The notes under the pieces are model-generated. The model was not told the origin of the DNA and made no database searches. It saw nothing but the letters and a program-made list of their open reading frames with translations. 64,000 bases of DNA, taken from NCBI RefSeq assembly GCF_050410795.1, contig NZ_CP191258.1, forward strand, positions 3,472,001-3,536,000, given 5' to 3'. Source of the DNA: Fontivita pretiosa. Its GTDB lineage: Bacteria > Planctomycetota > Phycisphaerae > Tepidisphaerales > Tepidisphaeraceae. Shown here in pieces: positions 29,284 to 38,372 of this stretch (position 1 is its first letter; each line of letters begins with the position of its first letter). The position numbers and the translations under genes were made by a program.

Positions 29284-31712
29284 TTCCCTCCGCGGGGTGG
29301 TTGTTTGTCGCCGGAACTGCTCTTGGATTTGCGTTGTGACTTCTGTGCTCGCTGCTCGTCGGCGGCGGTGGGATAGCGGAAGGCGATCTCGCGTTGGGTC
29401 GCCGACGCCACGATCAGCGTCACGCTGTCGCCGGCCTTTTTATCTGTGGGGACGTCGTTGCTGTTCTGAATGGGGCCTGCGATGCCGGTGGCAACATGTT
29501 TTGCTTTCCAACCGCCTCTTTTGGTTTTCTCGTCAAGCAGAATGGCGTCAACTCGATCTCCAGGTTTGGGCAAACTCGGCCCTGTCGAGGGCGGCGCCGC
29601 TTGTTGGCGTGCGGAGGCCATCACCTGACGTGGGCCAGGAGGAGGCGGCTGCAAGGCGGCGCGCCTTTGCAGGTCGTCGCCGAAGTCCTTGAGGAACTCT
29701 TTCAGGAAGTATTGACTCGTGGCGAGATTGGGCAGATGCGCTGCCGGAAAGGCGATAACGCGGACTGTCCAGTTGCCCGGTTTGCCTTCGACATGGATAT
29801 GCACAGGGGATGAATGACGGCTGTTCGTGGTGACCGGTGGTGTAGGGTTGAACGCGCCTTTAACAGGGTTGCCAATGCGGCGCGGTAACCCCAATGCCAT
29901 CTTCTCGCGATTGTGTTTGTACTTCTTGGCAAATGCCTGGTAAGCAAAGCCCACTTGATCCAGCACGGCCCAGACGTTTGGCCAGGAAAAATTGACATCA
30001 ACCGGACCGAGCATCTGCTGCAACGAAGTCGAGTGGGCGCGGCGATCGCCAAAACCGCTCGATAATCCCAAGTGCTCTCGCAGTTCGTTCGCCGCCTTCC
30101 GGCAGGATTCCAAGCTGTGGTCCTGAAGCTGATCGGCACCCAGCGAGCCGAAGCCTTTGCGAGCCTTGGAGCCGACGCCGCCGAAGTGACAGAGCAGCCA
30201 CAAGGAGGCCTTCGCCTGGCTCAAGGCTTGTTCCGCCGTGATGTCCTTTCCGTGCTTGGCTTTCTTGGGATCGTCGGCATCCTTGCGGTCAATGAAGAAC
30301 CGGCTTGACCGGGCGATAAGTCGCAATCGCCAGCTTGCGCCGGGTTCGAGGTAATAACGCTGTTTCCTCTGTTCTTTGCTCGTTTCATCCATGCCGTATG
30401 AGGCATACCAGAGGCCTTGCGTAACCTTCTTTGGATTCTCGTTGGGAATGCCATGATCGGATTGCTTCTGCTGATCGTTGAAGTTCGCCTTGCTCCGCTT
30501 GTCGTATGGCTGCGGATTCGTCCCGCTGTCTTTCTCAAGGACAATCCGTACTGCCCCGCCGTTCTTGGTATCGCCCCAGATGGCGGCCTCCAATGCTCGC
30601 AGCATCTTCACGTCCACAAAGCCGGCGTGCATGGTGCGCCACCACCAGCGGAGCAGGCCGCGCAGCGTCGCGGGGCGCAGATCGCAGTCTTCGGCCTGCT
30701 GGTTGGCGCCGGCCAGGAACGCGGGCGTGAGCAGTTCCAGCGTCGTCTCAAAGATGGCTCGCTTCTGGGTGGGTAACGCTGGAGGTTCACCGTCGGCCGG
30801 CTTGAAGGCCCCGTAGCCCGCATTCGTCTTGGCCCCGGCGCCAAGCTGACACAATGCGCCCAGAAGCCATTCACGAGCCAGATTAAGCAGCTCGTCGGCC
30901 ACATCGGCGCGGCGCTTGGCCAGCGGGAAGGTGAACGTCGTTCCGGGCTTCAGGGCCAGGAAATAGACCGGCACCGGATTCTCCCAGTCGCCGGGGGGAT
31001 GAGCATTGGGGTCGTCAGGTCGAAACTTACAATCACTGCATCGTCCTTGTTCATCGAGCTTGCTGGCTTGCCCGGTGTAGTAGTGTGGATGGTGGTTGTT
31101 CACGATGTCCACGATCAGCTTCGGCCAGGACTCGGGCCAGGCGTCGTGGAACACGATGTTGCCGGACGATGCCTTGATTTCCGGGGACTCGGGATCGCCC
31201 TCGTCCTTGCGGCGTACCGCGGCAGGGTGGTCGGAATTGTTGATCTGCTGGCGACGATCGGGATTGGGCGCCCAGCCGAAGACGTCCTCGATTTGCCTCC
31301 ACGCCTGCTTCTGGTCCGGCTGCGTCGGCAGCCAGATCGTTTCAGCGTAGGCGCGGGCCATGCCCTTCAGGCCACTGCCGGGCAGATAGGCGAAGCCGTA
31401 CAGCGGATGCAGGCAGATGCCGGCGTTTTCCAGGGCCGACGCGCGGGCCAGGTGCAGTGTCAGCGGGCCGGTGGTTGCGCAGGAGAACGACCTTGCTCCT
31501 GGCAGTGTCCCCAGCAGACGTTCCCTACGCTCGATGAGTGTCGTAAGAAGTGCGGCATCGCCTGGAATGTTGCAGACCTTGGTCAGCGCCGCCTTCTGCG
31601 CGGTTTGGTCACCGGGGACACTGAACTTGTCGAGCTGCAGTCCAGGATGCCGGTGAGTGTTGGCCACGGCATCGATGAGTCGAACCGTGCTCTGCGGCAG
31701 GACGAGGCTCAT
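29280..31712 (-). CDS. cmr6-cmr1: Cmr6-Cmr1 fusion with C-terminal OB/TRAM-like domain
   Basis: 810 residues that combine two type III-B backbone RAMPs usually made separately. Residues 1 to about 310 are Cmr6: SCATTGPLTLHLARASAL, YLPGSGLKGMARAYAE and LCQLGAGAKTNAGYG. Residues about 316-700 are Cmr1: ETTLELLTPAFLAGANQ, RPATLRGLLRWWWRTMH and HFGGVGSKARKGFGSL. Residues about 714-780 form a small beta domain (PGDRVDAILLDEKTKRGGWK, GDSVTLIVAS, EIAFRYP) that resembles an OB/TRAM RNA-binding module, followed by a basic tail. Cmr1 and Cmr6 cap the target-3' end of the Cmr complex, so a covalent link fits their neighbouring positions. ATGA overlaps occur at both ends. Confidence 0.88.
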   Translation of the reverse strand: MSLVLPQSTVRLIDAVANTHRHPGLQLDKFSVPGDQTAQKAALTKVCNIPGDAALLTTLIERRERLLGTLPGARSFSCATTGPLTLHLARASALENAGICLHPLYGFAYLPGSGLKGMARAYAETIWLPTQPDQKQAWRQIEDVFGWAPNPDRRQQINNSDHPAAVRRKDEGDPESPEIKASSGNIVFHDAWPESWPKLIVDIVNNHHPHYYTGQASKLDEQGRCSDCKFRPDDPNAHPPGDWENPVPVYFLALKPGTTFTFPLAKRRADVADELLNLAREWLLGALCQLGAGAKTNAGYGAFKPADGEPPALPTQKRAIFETTLELLTPAFLAGANQQAEDCDLRPATLRGLLRWWWRTMHAGFVDVKMLRALEAAIWGDTKNGGAVRIVLEKDSGTNPQPYDKRSKANFNDQQKQSDHGIPNENPKKVTQGLWYASYGMDETSKEQRKQRYYLEPGASWRLRLIARSSRFFIDRKDADDPKKAKHGKDITAEQALSQAKASLWLLCHFGGVGSKARKGFGSLGADQLQDHSLESCRKAANELREHLGLSSGFGDRRAHSTSLQQMLGPVDVNFSWPNVWAVLDQVGFAYQAFAKKYKHNREKMALGLPRRIGNPVKGAFNPTPPVTTNSRHSSPVHIHVEGKPGNWTVRVIAFPAAHLPNLATSQYFLKEFLKDFGDDLQRRAALQPPPPGPRQVMASARQQAAPPSTGPSLPKPGDRVDAILLDEKTKRGGWKAKHVATGIAGPIQNSNDVPTDKKAGDSVTLIVASATQREIAFRYPTAADEQRAQKSQRKSKSSSGDKQPPRGGK

Positions 31713-32125
31713 GATTCCTCTCCTTCCGTCAGTCCCTCCGCCTCGGTGAAGCGGTTGAGCCAGAGGAGGTAAGCCAGCGCCTCGTCAGTCGCCCGGCGGA
31801 GGAAGTCCGAATCGCCCTTGATGATTCGTTCGAGCAGATCGGCCGGTTCCCCTTGCTTGGGAGGAATGCGCTGCTTCATCCATTCGCTCAGTTCGGCCAA
31901 CAAGCCGGGTGCGTAAGCCTTGGCCTTCAGGAATGCCAACGCCTGTCCCAGCCCAGCAGCCATGATGCGGGTCGGCAGTTTCTTGGCCTGGCCGCCGAAC
32001 TTCTTCGGGTCTTGCTGCTGATGGGCACCCTGTTTCTGCTTGGCTCGCTGCACAACTTCCCATGCATGCTTGGCCCGGCGTTGGTCGAGGGTTGGGCTCG
32101 CTTTGCTCATCGTTGCTTGTGGCAT
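31709..32125 (-). CDS. cmr5: Cmr small subunit Cmr5
   Basis: 138 residues, mainly helical. TLDQRRAKHAWEVVQRAKQK at the N-terminus and YLLWLNRFTEAEG at the C-terminus are typical of Cmr5, which lines the belly of the type III-B complex beside Cmr4 and contacts target RNA. ATG 32125 shares one base with the cmr4 stop (TGATG); an upstream in-frame codon at 32164 would overlap cmr4 by 40 nt and is not favoured. The stop overlaps the start of cmr6-cmr1 by 4 nt. Confidence 0.9.
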   Translation of the reverse strand: MPQATMSKASPTLDQRRAKHAWEVVQRAKQKQGAHQQQDPKKFGGQAKKLPTRIMAAGLGQALAFLKAKAYAPGLLAELSEWMKQRIPPKQGEPADLLERIIKGDSDFLRRATDEALAYLLWLNRFTEAEGLTEGEES

Positions 32126-33054
32126 CACGCACCGTCCTTTCCACTGTCGAGTCTCACCGCACACAGCCCCTTGCCGATCGTCTCGTCACCGCCGATTTGC
32201 AGAATTGGCGGCAGGTTTTCGCCGAGATACTTCAGAATGTCGGCTGCCGATTTGCTAGGCCCCTCTCGCCGGCTCGCGCTGGCGAGGACGACAGAGTAGA
32301 AAAGTGTCTCGGCGGGGAGGAACTCCTCGTAGAACAGCGCGCCAGTCTTGACCGTCTTGCGCTCATAGTCCAGGCCGACGCGGGCAACCACTTCCGTTGC
32401 ATGCCGGACAAAGTGAGTGAAATCGTCGTCGTGCAGCACGACCAGGTGACTCATCAAGCGCTTCTGCGTGGCTTGGTCGGCGACGGCTCGTTGCGAGACC
32501 CAGGTAGCCACCGCGTCGGCATCGCCCGCACGTTCGAACTCGAATTCCTCCAGGACCAGTTTGTTGCCGTCCACAAGCAACGGACCGTTTTGCTGGCACA
32601 ACGCCTTGTCCCTCGCCGGCGCAGTGGGCAGGCTGAGGGTATTGGCGTCGATCTGTCCCAGATTCAAGTCCCGCTTCAGTCGGTCCAGCACGGCCGGGCA
32701 GGTAACCCAGGCGAAGACGCCTTTCAGCGACCGGACCGGAAACGCCAGGATGCGGGCATCGGTCAGGCTGAGGGCACCGGCGTGCTTGTCGGCTTCAGCC
32801 GTTTCCGGGCCGAATGCGGCAAAGAGATCCACGTTATTGCCACCTGAACGCCGGCACGCATCGCGCAAGATGCCCTTGAGGGTCGAGCCAGGAATGACTG
32901 GCCACTGCGTGTGCCGTTCGCGCTGAATTGGCAGGTCCACCGTGCCCAATGCCGTACCGGAGCCGGGATGCAGCCCGGTCTGGGCGTGGACAAAGAGCAA
33001 CGCAGCGGCTTGCTGCGGGGAGCGCGGCAGACTGGTCGTTGATGCTTCACTCAT
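32125..33054 (-). CDS. cmr4: Cmr backbone RNase Cmr4
   Basis: 309 residues. The RAMP core reads FVHAQTGLHPGSGTALGTVD then HTQWPVIPGSTLKGILRDAC, the usual Cmr4 N-terminus. Cmr4 polymerises along the crRNA and cuts target RNA at 6-nt steps; an Asp in a short loop is catalytic in the family, here possibly the FAAFGPETAEAD segment nearby. The gene overlaps cmr3 by 8 nt and cmr5 by 1 nt. Confidence 0.94.
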   Translation of the reverse strand: MSEASTTSLPRSPQQAAALLFVHAQTGLHPGSGTALGTVDLPIQRERHTQWPVIPGSTLKGILRDACRRSGGNNVDLFAAFGPETAEADKHAGALSLTDARILAFPVRSLKGVFAWVTCPAVLDRLKRDLNLGQIDANTLSLPTAPARDKALCQQNGPLLVDGNKLVLEEFEFERAGDADAVATWVSQRAVADQATQKRLMSHLVVLHDDDFTHFVRHATEVVARVGLDYERKTVKTGALFYEEFLPAETLFYSVVLASASRREGPSKSAADILKYLGENLPPILQIGGDETIGKGLCAVRLDSGKDGA

Positions 33055-34174
33055 CGGTCCAGACTCCTGTCAGGCAATAGCCCCAGCCCTGCCGGCGATC
33101 CTCGTCGCTCTCGGCCAGGCCAGGCTGCCAGTTGTTGGGAAGGGATTTGAGGAAGTACACGCTGCCGGCCGGGACGGCGAACCGCGTCGGCTTTGGCCCG
33201 CCGCGCGCCAGATCCCAACCGGAAAATGCCAGCGACCCGGGTACGGCTGCCGCGACAAGCTGGCCATCGAGGATTCGCGGCTTCCAGCCCGCCTCGAATG
33301 GACAGGGTGTCGCCAGCAAGATCAGAGGCTTTTGCTTCGCATTCGGTGACTTGTTTGGCCAGGTGAAGGGACTTGGCAAACGTTTGAGGGTCACATGCCG
33401 AGCTTCGCCGCCCAGCGTCAGAGTCTTCACCTGGTCGAACAATCCGTCGGGTGCGTCAGAAGGCATCTCGATCTCGGCGTAGAGGTAAACGTCCTTCTCG
33501 AGGGCCAGGAAGCCGCGACCGAAGATCTGCGATTCCTCAGCCACCAGTCGATCTGGCGCGATGCCAATGCCCGTGCGGTAGTCGAGTCCGAACAGTTCGT
33601 CGGCCGCGACAAGGTCTTCACTGAGTACCGACTCATCACCGAGAAACCTCGCCAATCCTTGCGGCGTTAGGTAGCCTGCGGCTGGCTCCGTGGAGCTTAA
33701 ATGTTTCAGCCACAATGGGCGAAGGTCCTGTTGATCTTGCGGCGGATTCCAGCCGGGAAGTTGTTCCCTTGGAAGGGGAGTGAGGCGGCGGAGCGGGCCA
33801 GTGTGCTTATATTTCTCCTGATGCAGATTGGCCGGAACCGGAACGAGCACTTCCAGATTGTCGGTTGCATTGTTACGACGGGCCAGCCACGGCCCGCGCA
33901 CGGCAAGTTGACCAATCCAATGATGTTCTTGTGTGCAGGCTGCTTGCACAGCCTGGTCGAAAGACTTGCCGCGTTCGAGTTCCTGCTTCAGCCGGCCAAA
34001 ATCGCAGCCCGCCGCGCGAAGCAGCGCCGTGCGGATGGCTCCCGCAAACGTTTGCGGCAGCGGCAGCCCGCTGACACTTCGCTCTGAGCCGGTGAATGGC
34101 CGGCCGTCGCGGAAAAACAGCACATCAAGCGGTTGCATACAGAAGCCCATCGTCTTCATAGTTGGCGTTGTCAT
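33047..34174 (-). CDS. cmr3: Cmr subunit Cmr3
   Basis: 375 residues. QPLDVLFFRDGRPFTGSERS near the N-terminus is the Cmr3 hallmark; LPLPQTFAGAIRTALLR follows, and glycine-rich RAMP loops recur to the C-terminus. Cmr3 is the Cas5-like subunit that holds the crRNA 5' handle and binds Cmr2. ATG 34174 (MTTPTMKTMGF) overlaps the cmr2 stop as ATGA; an in-frame upstream start at 34213 would extend into cmr2 and is less likely. Confidence 0.93.
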   Translation of the reverse strand: MTTPTMKTMGFCMQPLDVLFFRDGRPFTGSERSVSGLPLPQTFAGAIRTALLRAAGCDFGRLKQELERGKSFDQAVQAACTQEHHWIGQLAVRGPWLARRNNATDNLEVLVPVPANLHQEKYKHTGPLRRLTPLPREQLPGWNPPQDQQDLRPLWLKHLSSTEPAAGYLTPQGLARFLGDESVLSEDLVAADELFGLDYRTGIGIAPDRLVAEESQIFGRGFLALEKDVYLYAEIEMPSDAPDGLFDQVKTLTLGGEARHVTLKRLPSPFTWPNKSPNAKQKPLILLATPCPFEAGWKPRILDGQLVAAAVPGSLAFSGWDLARGGPKPTRFAVPAGSVYFLKSLPNNWQPGLAESDEDRRQGWGYCLTGVWTDE

Positions 34175-36834
34175 TGGTCCGTCCCCCGCGCCATAAACGA
34201 GGCGGTGTGACACAGGATCAGGAAATTGGCCAGCGCCTCGCCGGGCGTATCGAAGCTGGCGCGAAATGATTCAAAGGCAGCGGCGATGCTGTTCGGCGGA
34301 AGCAGACGAGGCGTCGGTTCTTCGGCGCGCATGATTTGCCGGCGGATTTCCGCTTGCATGGCCTCCACGCGGAGATGCGCGAGCGTGGATCTTTCCATGT
34401 ACAGGTGATACGCCCAGCGGTCGGACGCTCCGCAACGGAATTGCTCGGTCCAGTTATTGACCGTTGGCACAAAAGCCCAGCGACAGATGGCGGAGGTGTG
34501 CTCTCCCGATCGCCGACGGATCGTAATGCCCAGGGCATCCTTGCCAGCATCTTTGGCCAGCTCTTCGGTCCTGCGGGCGTCTTGCAGCGCTAAACGCAGG
34601 TCGTCCTTGGCATGCACAACGACCAGGCCGCCGGAGAGGGTAGCCCGTGAGCCCATCATTATGTACTCGCGATTCCTGTCCGCTTCACCGCTGTTTCTAT
34701 CGGCGCGCCACCAATTGCTCATGTACGCCGCTCGCAGCTCCAAGGCGCACGTCAGCGCCTTGCTGACCGGCAGGAGGACCAGCGTGTCATCGCCGCCGGA
34801 GTAAATCGTCGTGCCATGATGTTTTCGAACAATCGCAGGCACCGCGCGGAGGGCAAAGTTGGAAAGGGCAGTGCTGATGGTCGCGTGCAGCGCCGGGCCA
34901 ACGGGTCGCTTCGCGTCCAGGCCCGCCCTTGCGTGTTCACCGAGACCCTCGTAATAGCTGACCAGGGTGGGGTGCATGACCGCACGGACTTTTGGCGACT
35001 TCTCACCGCGCAGCCAGCCACCGAGGTCATCGCCGTCGAGCTTGAGGATGGCGTAGTACACGGGTGGCGTGCCACACTTGTCCGGCTTGCGAGCCTCCTG
35101 AATCTGAGTGAAGATGGCAGCGGGACACTCATCCGCATCAATGAGGTCTTGATCTCGCTTCGCCCAGTGCAGCCAATGGCCGTTCCAGGGAGAGATGTGA
35201 GCCGGGCCAAGCCGGTAGCCATGTTTCTCGGCATTGGCGAGCCATTCTGCGGCCGCGATGGTCCACGTGTCCGGGAACCGCAGGTCGTTTATCGAGAGCC
35301 GAAGCTGTTCTCGCAGGAACGCCGGGCCGGCGAAACGTTTCACCATCGCCACGGCACAAAGTGCCTCGCCTTGCCGCACGCGAACACCATCGACGTTCAA
35401 GCCATTCTGAGCGGCGACCTGGTCCCAGAAGTCCCTCGACTGTCGCAGATCATCCGGTCCCATCTGCTCGAAGCTGCCCAGCAGCGTGCATTTTTGAGGC
35501 CATCGCTCGCTGCGACTAAGATGGTTCGGCGGCACATGACGAACGCTGCGAATCGCTGCCAACGATCGTTGGACCAGCTCGACCTGATACTGCCAGCGTC
35601 CGGTGTGGTCTTGGTCATAGCCGGGCCGGTCATCCTTGCGAATGGCCCGTGCCAGCTCACGGACTGCCTCCGCATCCGGAAAGGCTTCCTTGAACGATCC
35701 CTTTCCTGTCAAGAGCTGGGCCAACTGCCGATCGATTTCATCTCCAGAACCGCCGAGCGGCACGAGAGCGGTTTCCGTGCTGAAGTAGCATTCGATTTGA
35801 TTGTCCCATCGCTTGTCCCAGTCGGGACAATGGGCTGCCATTACCTTGTGGAGTCGCTGGCGAACCGCCCTGGCCATCTCCAACCATGCATTGGCGGCCG
35901 CTTTTTTACACTGGTCAGCCAAATCCTTGGCGCAGGCGCCGTCCTCTCCCCATGGAACCACTGCCAGGAAGCGATGTGGTAGCGCAGGAGTCCGCCGTAA
36001 CTCCACGTCCGGTAGCACAATCTTCTGGCCTAGCCGTTGCGGATCACGCAGCCACAGGTCGAGCAGCGGATTGCCTCGAAGCGCCGGATAGATCAGCGCC
36101 GTCGGACCGACCCGCTCAATAACCGGAAGCATCGCCCGGAACGTCAAGCATGACAAAACCATACTTCCCGACCACAGATCGCGCACCGACCTCGCCGCCT
36201 CGATGAACCGCTGGACGGGACCCAACGCGAACGCAAGCAATGCGGCGCCTTTGCCATCGGCCTTATCGGCGTTGACGGCCTTGAAGGCGGCCGTTACGTC
36301 CATGTGGTTCCAGATCGTGTGGTCGGGGATGCGCGTGTCGGCGGGAAGCCGGTCAAAACAGGGATCGCAATTCGTAACGAGCAATTCCGGCCACAGGCGC
36401 CATATACCCAAGAACCGATTACGCACGTGCTCCTGTCCACCACTGGACGAGTTTTGCACGATGCTACGAAGTTGTTCTCGCTGCCTTTCGATAAACTGCT
36501 CGGTCAGGTTGGGTACCGGCACGTCCACGCCTGTAGCTGACAGCGGATGGATCACGTACAGGCGACCGCCCTGTGGCGCGACGGCGCGTTGGCCGCTATC
36601 GCCGGCGGTCGGCATCGGCAGACGCTCGACGATGGCCGCCATCGGATCGGCTTCCGTTACATTGTCCTCAATCTTTTTTCTGCTCAGATCATCGTCGCCG
36701 ACTGCGATTTTGGCACTGTCTCGAGCGCGAGCAACGTGTCCACGGATCGACAGCGCCTTATCTGGCGGATCGTGAAGCCATGCAAGCAGAATTGAATCCC
36801 AATCGATCTGATTCTGCGCTTGCTCAACCGTCAT
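34171..36834 (-). CDS. cmr2: Cas10/Cmr2, cyclic-oligoadenylate synthetase and HD nuclease subunit
   Basis: 887 residues. Near the N-terminus WLHDPPDKAL (His21-Asp22) is the HD motif of Cmr2. The palm polymerase keeps GGDD at about residues 679-682 (IYSGGDDTLVLLP), so synthesis of cyclic oligoadenylate from ATP on target-RNA binding is predicted; a second palm segment reads LKLDGDDLGGWLRG. Two cysteines (TNCDPC region) may be part of a zinc site. ATG 36834 lies 5 nt after the csb2 stop with GGAAGGG upstream; GTG 36843, overlapping that stop, is an alternative. This gene is the join between the type I-G and type III-B parts of the operon. Confidence 0.94.
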   Translation of the reverse strand: MTVEQAQNQIDWDSILLAWLHDPPDKALSIRGHVARARDSAKIAVGDDDLSRKKIEDNVTEADPMAAIVERLPMPTAGDSGQRAVAPQGGRLYVIHPLSATGVDVPVPNLTEQFIERQREQLRSIVQNSSSGGQEHVRNRFLGIWRLWPELLVTNCDPCFDRLPADTRIPDHTIWNHMDVTAAFKAVNADKADGKGAALLAFALGPVQRFIEAARSVRDLWSGSMVLSCLTFRAMLPVIERVGPTALIYPALRGNPLLDLWLRDPQRLGQKIVLPDVELRRTPALPHRFLAVVPWGEDGACAKDLADQCKKAAANAWLEMARAVRQRLHKVMAAHCPDWDKRWDNQIECYFSTETALVPLGGSGDEIDRQLAQLLTGKGSFKEAFPDAEAVRELARAIRKDDRPGYDQDHTGRWQYQVELVQRSLAAIRSVRHVPPNHLSRSERWPQKCTLLGSFEQMGPDDLRQSRDFWDQVAAQNGLNVDGVRVRQGEALCAVAMVKRFAGPAFLREQLRLSINDLRFPDTWTIAAAEWLANAEKHGYRLGPAHISPWNGHWLHWAKRDQDLIDADECPAAIFTQIQEARKPDKCGTPPVYYAILKLDGDDLGGWLRGEKSPKVRAVMHPTLVSYYEGLGEHARAGLDAKRPVGPALHATISTALSNFALRAVPAIVRKHHGTTIYSGGDDTLVLLPVSKALTCALELRAAYMSNWWRADRNSGEADRNREYIMMGSRATLSGGLVVVHAKDDLRLALQDARRTEELAKDAGKDALGITIRRRSGEHTSAICRWAFVPTVNNWTEQFRCGASDRWAYHLYMERSTLAHLRVEAMQAEIRRQIMRAEEPTPRLLPPNSIAAAFESFRASFDTPGEALANFLILCHTASFMARGTDQ

Positions 36835-36839
36835 ATCAG

Positions 36840-38372
36840 TCACCCTTCCTTCGCCGCGAAAAGCCCCAGTCCGCAGTGTCGCCCGGCGCCAATGGCGATC
36901 GGGCCCGGCACCGACTCACGAAACCGCACACACACATGCCATGCCGGGAAATGCCTGTCTCTCGCAGTGTCAAGATAGTCTGGCCGACGGTAACGACTGG
37001 GGTGCGCCGAACCCGGCCAGAAGGGTGCTTTGCGCAATGCGAACGACTCGACGAGATCTGCGGGCAGGCCAGCCTGCACCACGGCCTTCATGAAGAGTTG
37101 TTCGGTCTTTGTCGCCTGCCCGGCACGCTGCTCGTCCTTTGTTACGCCGCGGAAATCATCGAATCCCGGCAGGATTACCGGCGTCACTGTCGCCCAGGTC
37201 CTGACCGAGCCGACATACCGATCGACAACGCTTCGTGAAGTCTTGCGCCAGAGGTTCATGAGCTGGCCGCGATGGTTCTTGCTCGCGTCGGTCAGTGTCT
37301 GGTTCAACAACCGCCCCTGTGCCCAGGCCGCACGCCGGCCATCGCCGCCGAATGGCTCGGCGATCAGCACGCGCCGGATCATCCCGTCGCTGTGCTCGTG
37401 TCCGATGCTGGGCAGGGGCAGATATGAAAATCGCGGCGGGGTCTTGCGTGCACCGTTCACGTGCCCTGAGAGGTAAACTTCGCTGTTGTCATCAGGGAAC
37501 CGCTCCGAGAAGTCCTCTTTCTCGCGACAAGCCAGCGATCGCAGCATGGCCGCCACGACGCTTGCATCTTCCTGGCGGAATGCCACACCGTCGGGCAACT
37601 CGAAAACAGCGTACGGCCGCTGGGGTATTGTTGTTCGCTGGAAATACGCCACCATATCGAAGCATCGGGCCTTATCCGGCGGCATGTATCGCAGCGCCGC
37701 CCTTCGTCCTTTGCGCTCGACAAACACTCGCCCGATGAAGGCCTGATAGGCTCTTTCGATGTCCTGGAGTGATCCCTTACGCGGCACACGAAGACGCGGC
37801 TGGCTCGCCGGGGCATGCAGCCAGGGCTCCCACCTCTGGCCCGTCATCTGCGCGACACTGCCGTTGGTCAGAATCTGGCCATTGCCGATTGCCTGGTCAA
37901 TTCCCCAGCCCAGAGCCATCAGATTTCGCGCCTCACGGCAGAGAATCCGGGCATGCTTTTCAGCCGCTTGCCAATCAGGCTCCCGAATCGGCCAGAGGTA
38001 GTGAAGGGTCACAGGCCCTGCGTACGGCGATTGGCCATTGAGCAGCAGGCGAGGAGTGACAATCTTTGAGGTGAGGCGCTCCTGCCGTTCGAATTTTTTG
38101 TCGGCATCGTTGTTTGGAACGAACAGCGTGTACGCCTGGCCCTTTTGCTGTGGTGGGGCGATGATGATCGGCGGCGGCTGGCACTCCAGCCAGCGGAAAG
38201 CATCGGCTTTGGGAGCCGACCAGTCTCCGTTGCGACAGCCGCTTCGCGAGCCGGCCACCAGAGCCTGAAAGAGCCTCATGGGCGACGGCGGCCACTCAGG
38301 CTGCTCGTCGTCCCACTTGCCGTGAAACAGAGGATCAAGCAGTGTGACCGAAATGCATAGATGGCGGGTCAT
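36840..38372 (-). CDS. csb2: Type I-G Cas5-Cas6 fusion protein Csb2
   Basis: 510 residues of the GSU0054/Csb2 type. The N-terminal half is Cas5-like: HLCISVTLLDPLFHGKWDDE, EWPPSPMRLFQALVAGS. The C-terminal half is the Cas6-like region expected to cut pre-crRNA 8 nt before the spacer and hold the 5' handle. No separate cas6 is present in the locus, so this protein is the only candidate processor for the array and hence for crRNA loaded into Cmr. The start overlaps the csb1 stop as ATGA, and the stop is next to the cmr2 start. Confidence 0.9.
   Translation of the reverse strand: MTRHLCISVTLLDPLFHGKWDDEQPEWPPSPMRLFQALVAGSRSGCRNGDWSAPKADAFRWLECQPPPIIIAPPQQKGQAYTLFVPNNDADKKFERQERLTSKIVTPRLLLNGQSPYAGPVTLHYLWPIREPDWQAAEKHARILCREARNLMALGWGIDQAIGNGQILTNGSVAQMTGQRWEPWLHAPASQPRLRVPRKGSLQDIERAYQAFIGRVFVERKGRRAALRYMPPDKARCFDMVAYFQRTTIPQRPYAVFELPDGVAFRQEDASVVAAMLRSLACREKEDFSERFPDDNSEVYLSGHVNGARKTPPRFSYLPLPSIGHEHSDGMIRRVLIAEPFGGDGRRAAWAQGRLLNQTLTDASKNHRGQLMNLWRKTSRSVVDRYVGSVRTWATVTPVILPGFDDFRGVTKDEQRAGQATKTEQLFMKAVVQAGLPADLVESFALRKAPFWPGSAHPSRYRRPDYLDTARDRHFPAWHVCVRFRESVPGPIAIGAGRHCGLGLFAAKEG

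Noticed and set aside
36834..36843. A terminator or promoter separating the type I-G and III-B genes
   Set aside because: Only 5 nt (or an overlap) separates csb2 and cmr2; there is no room for a separate signal other than one inside csb2, and none is obvious.
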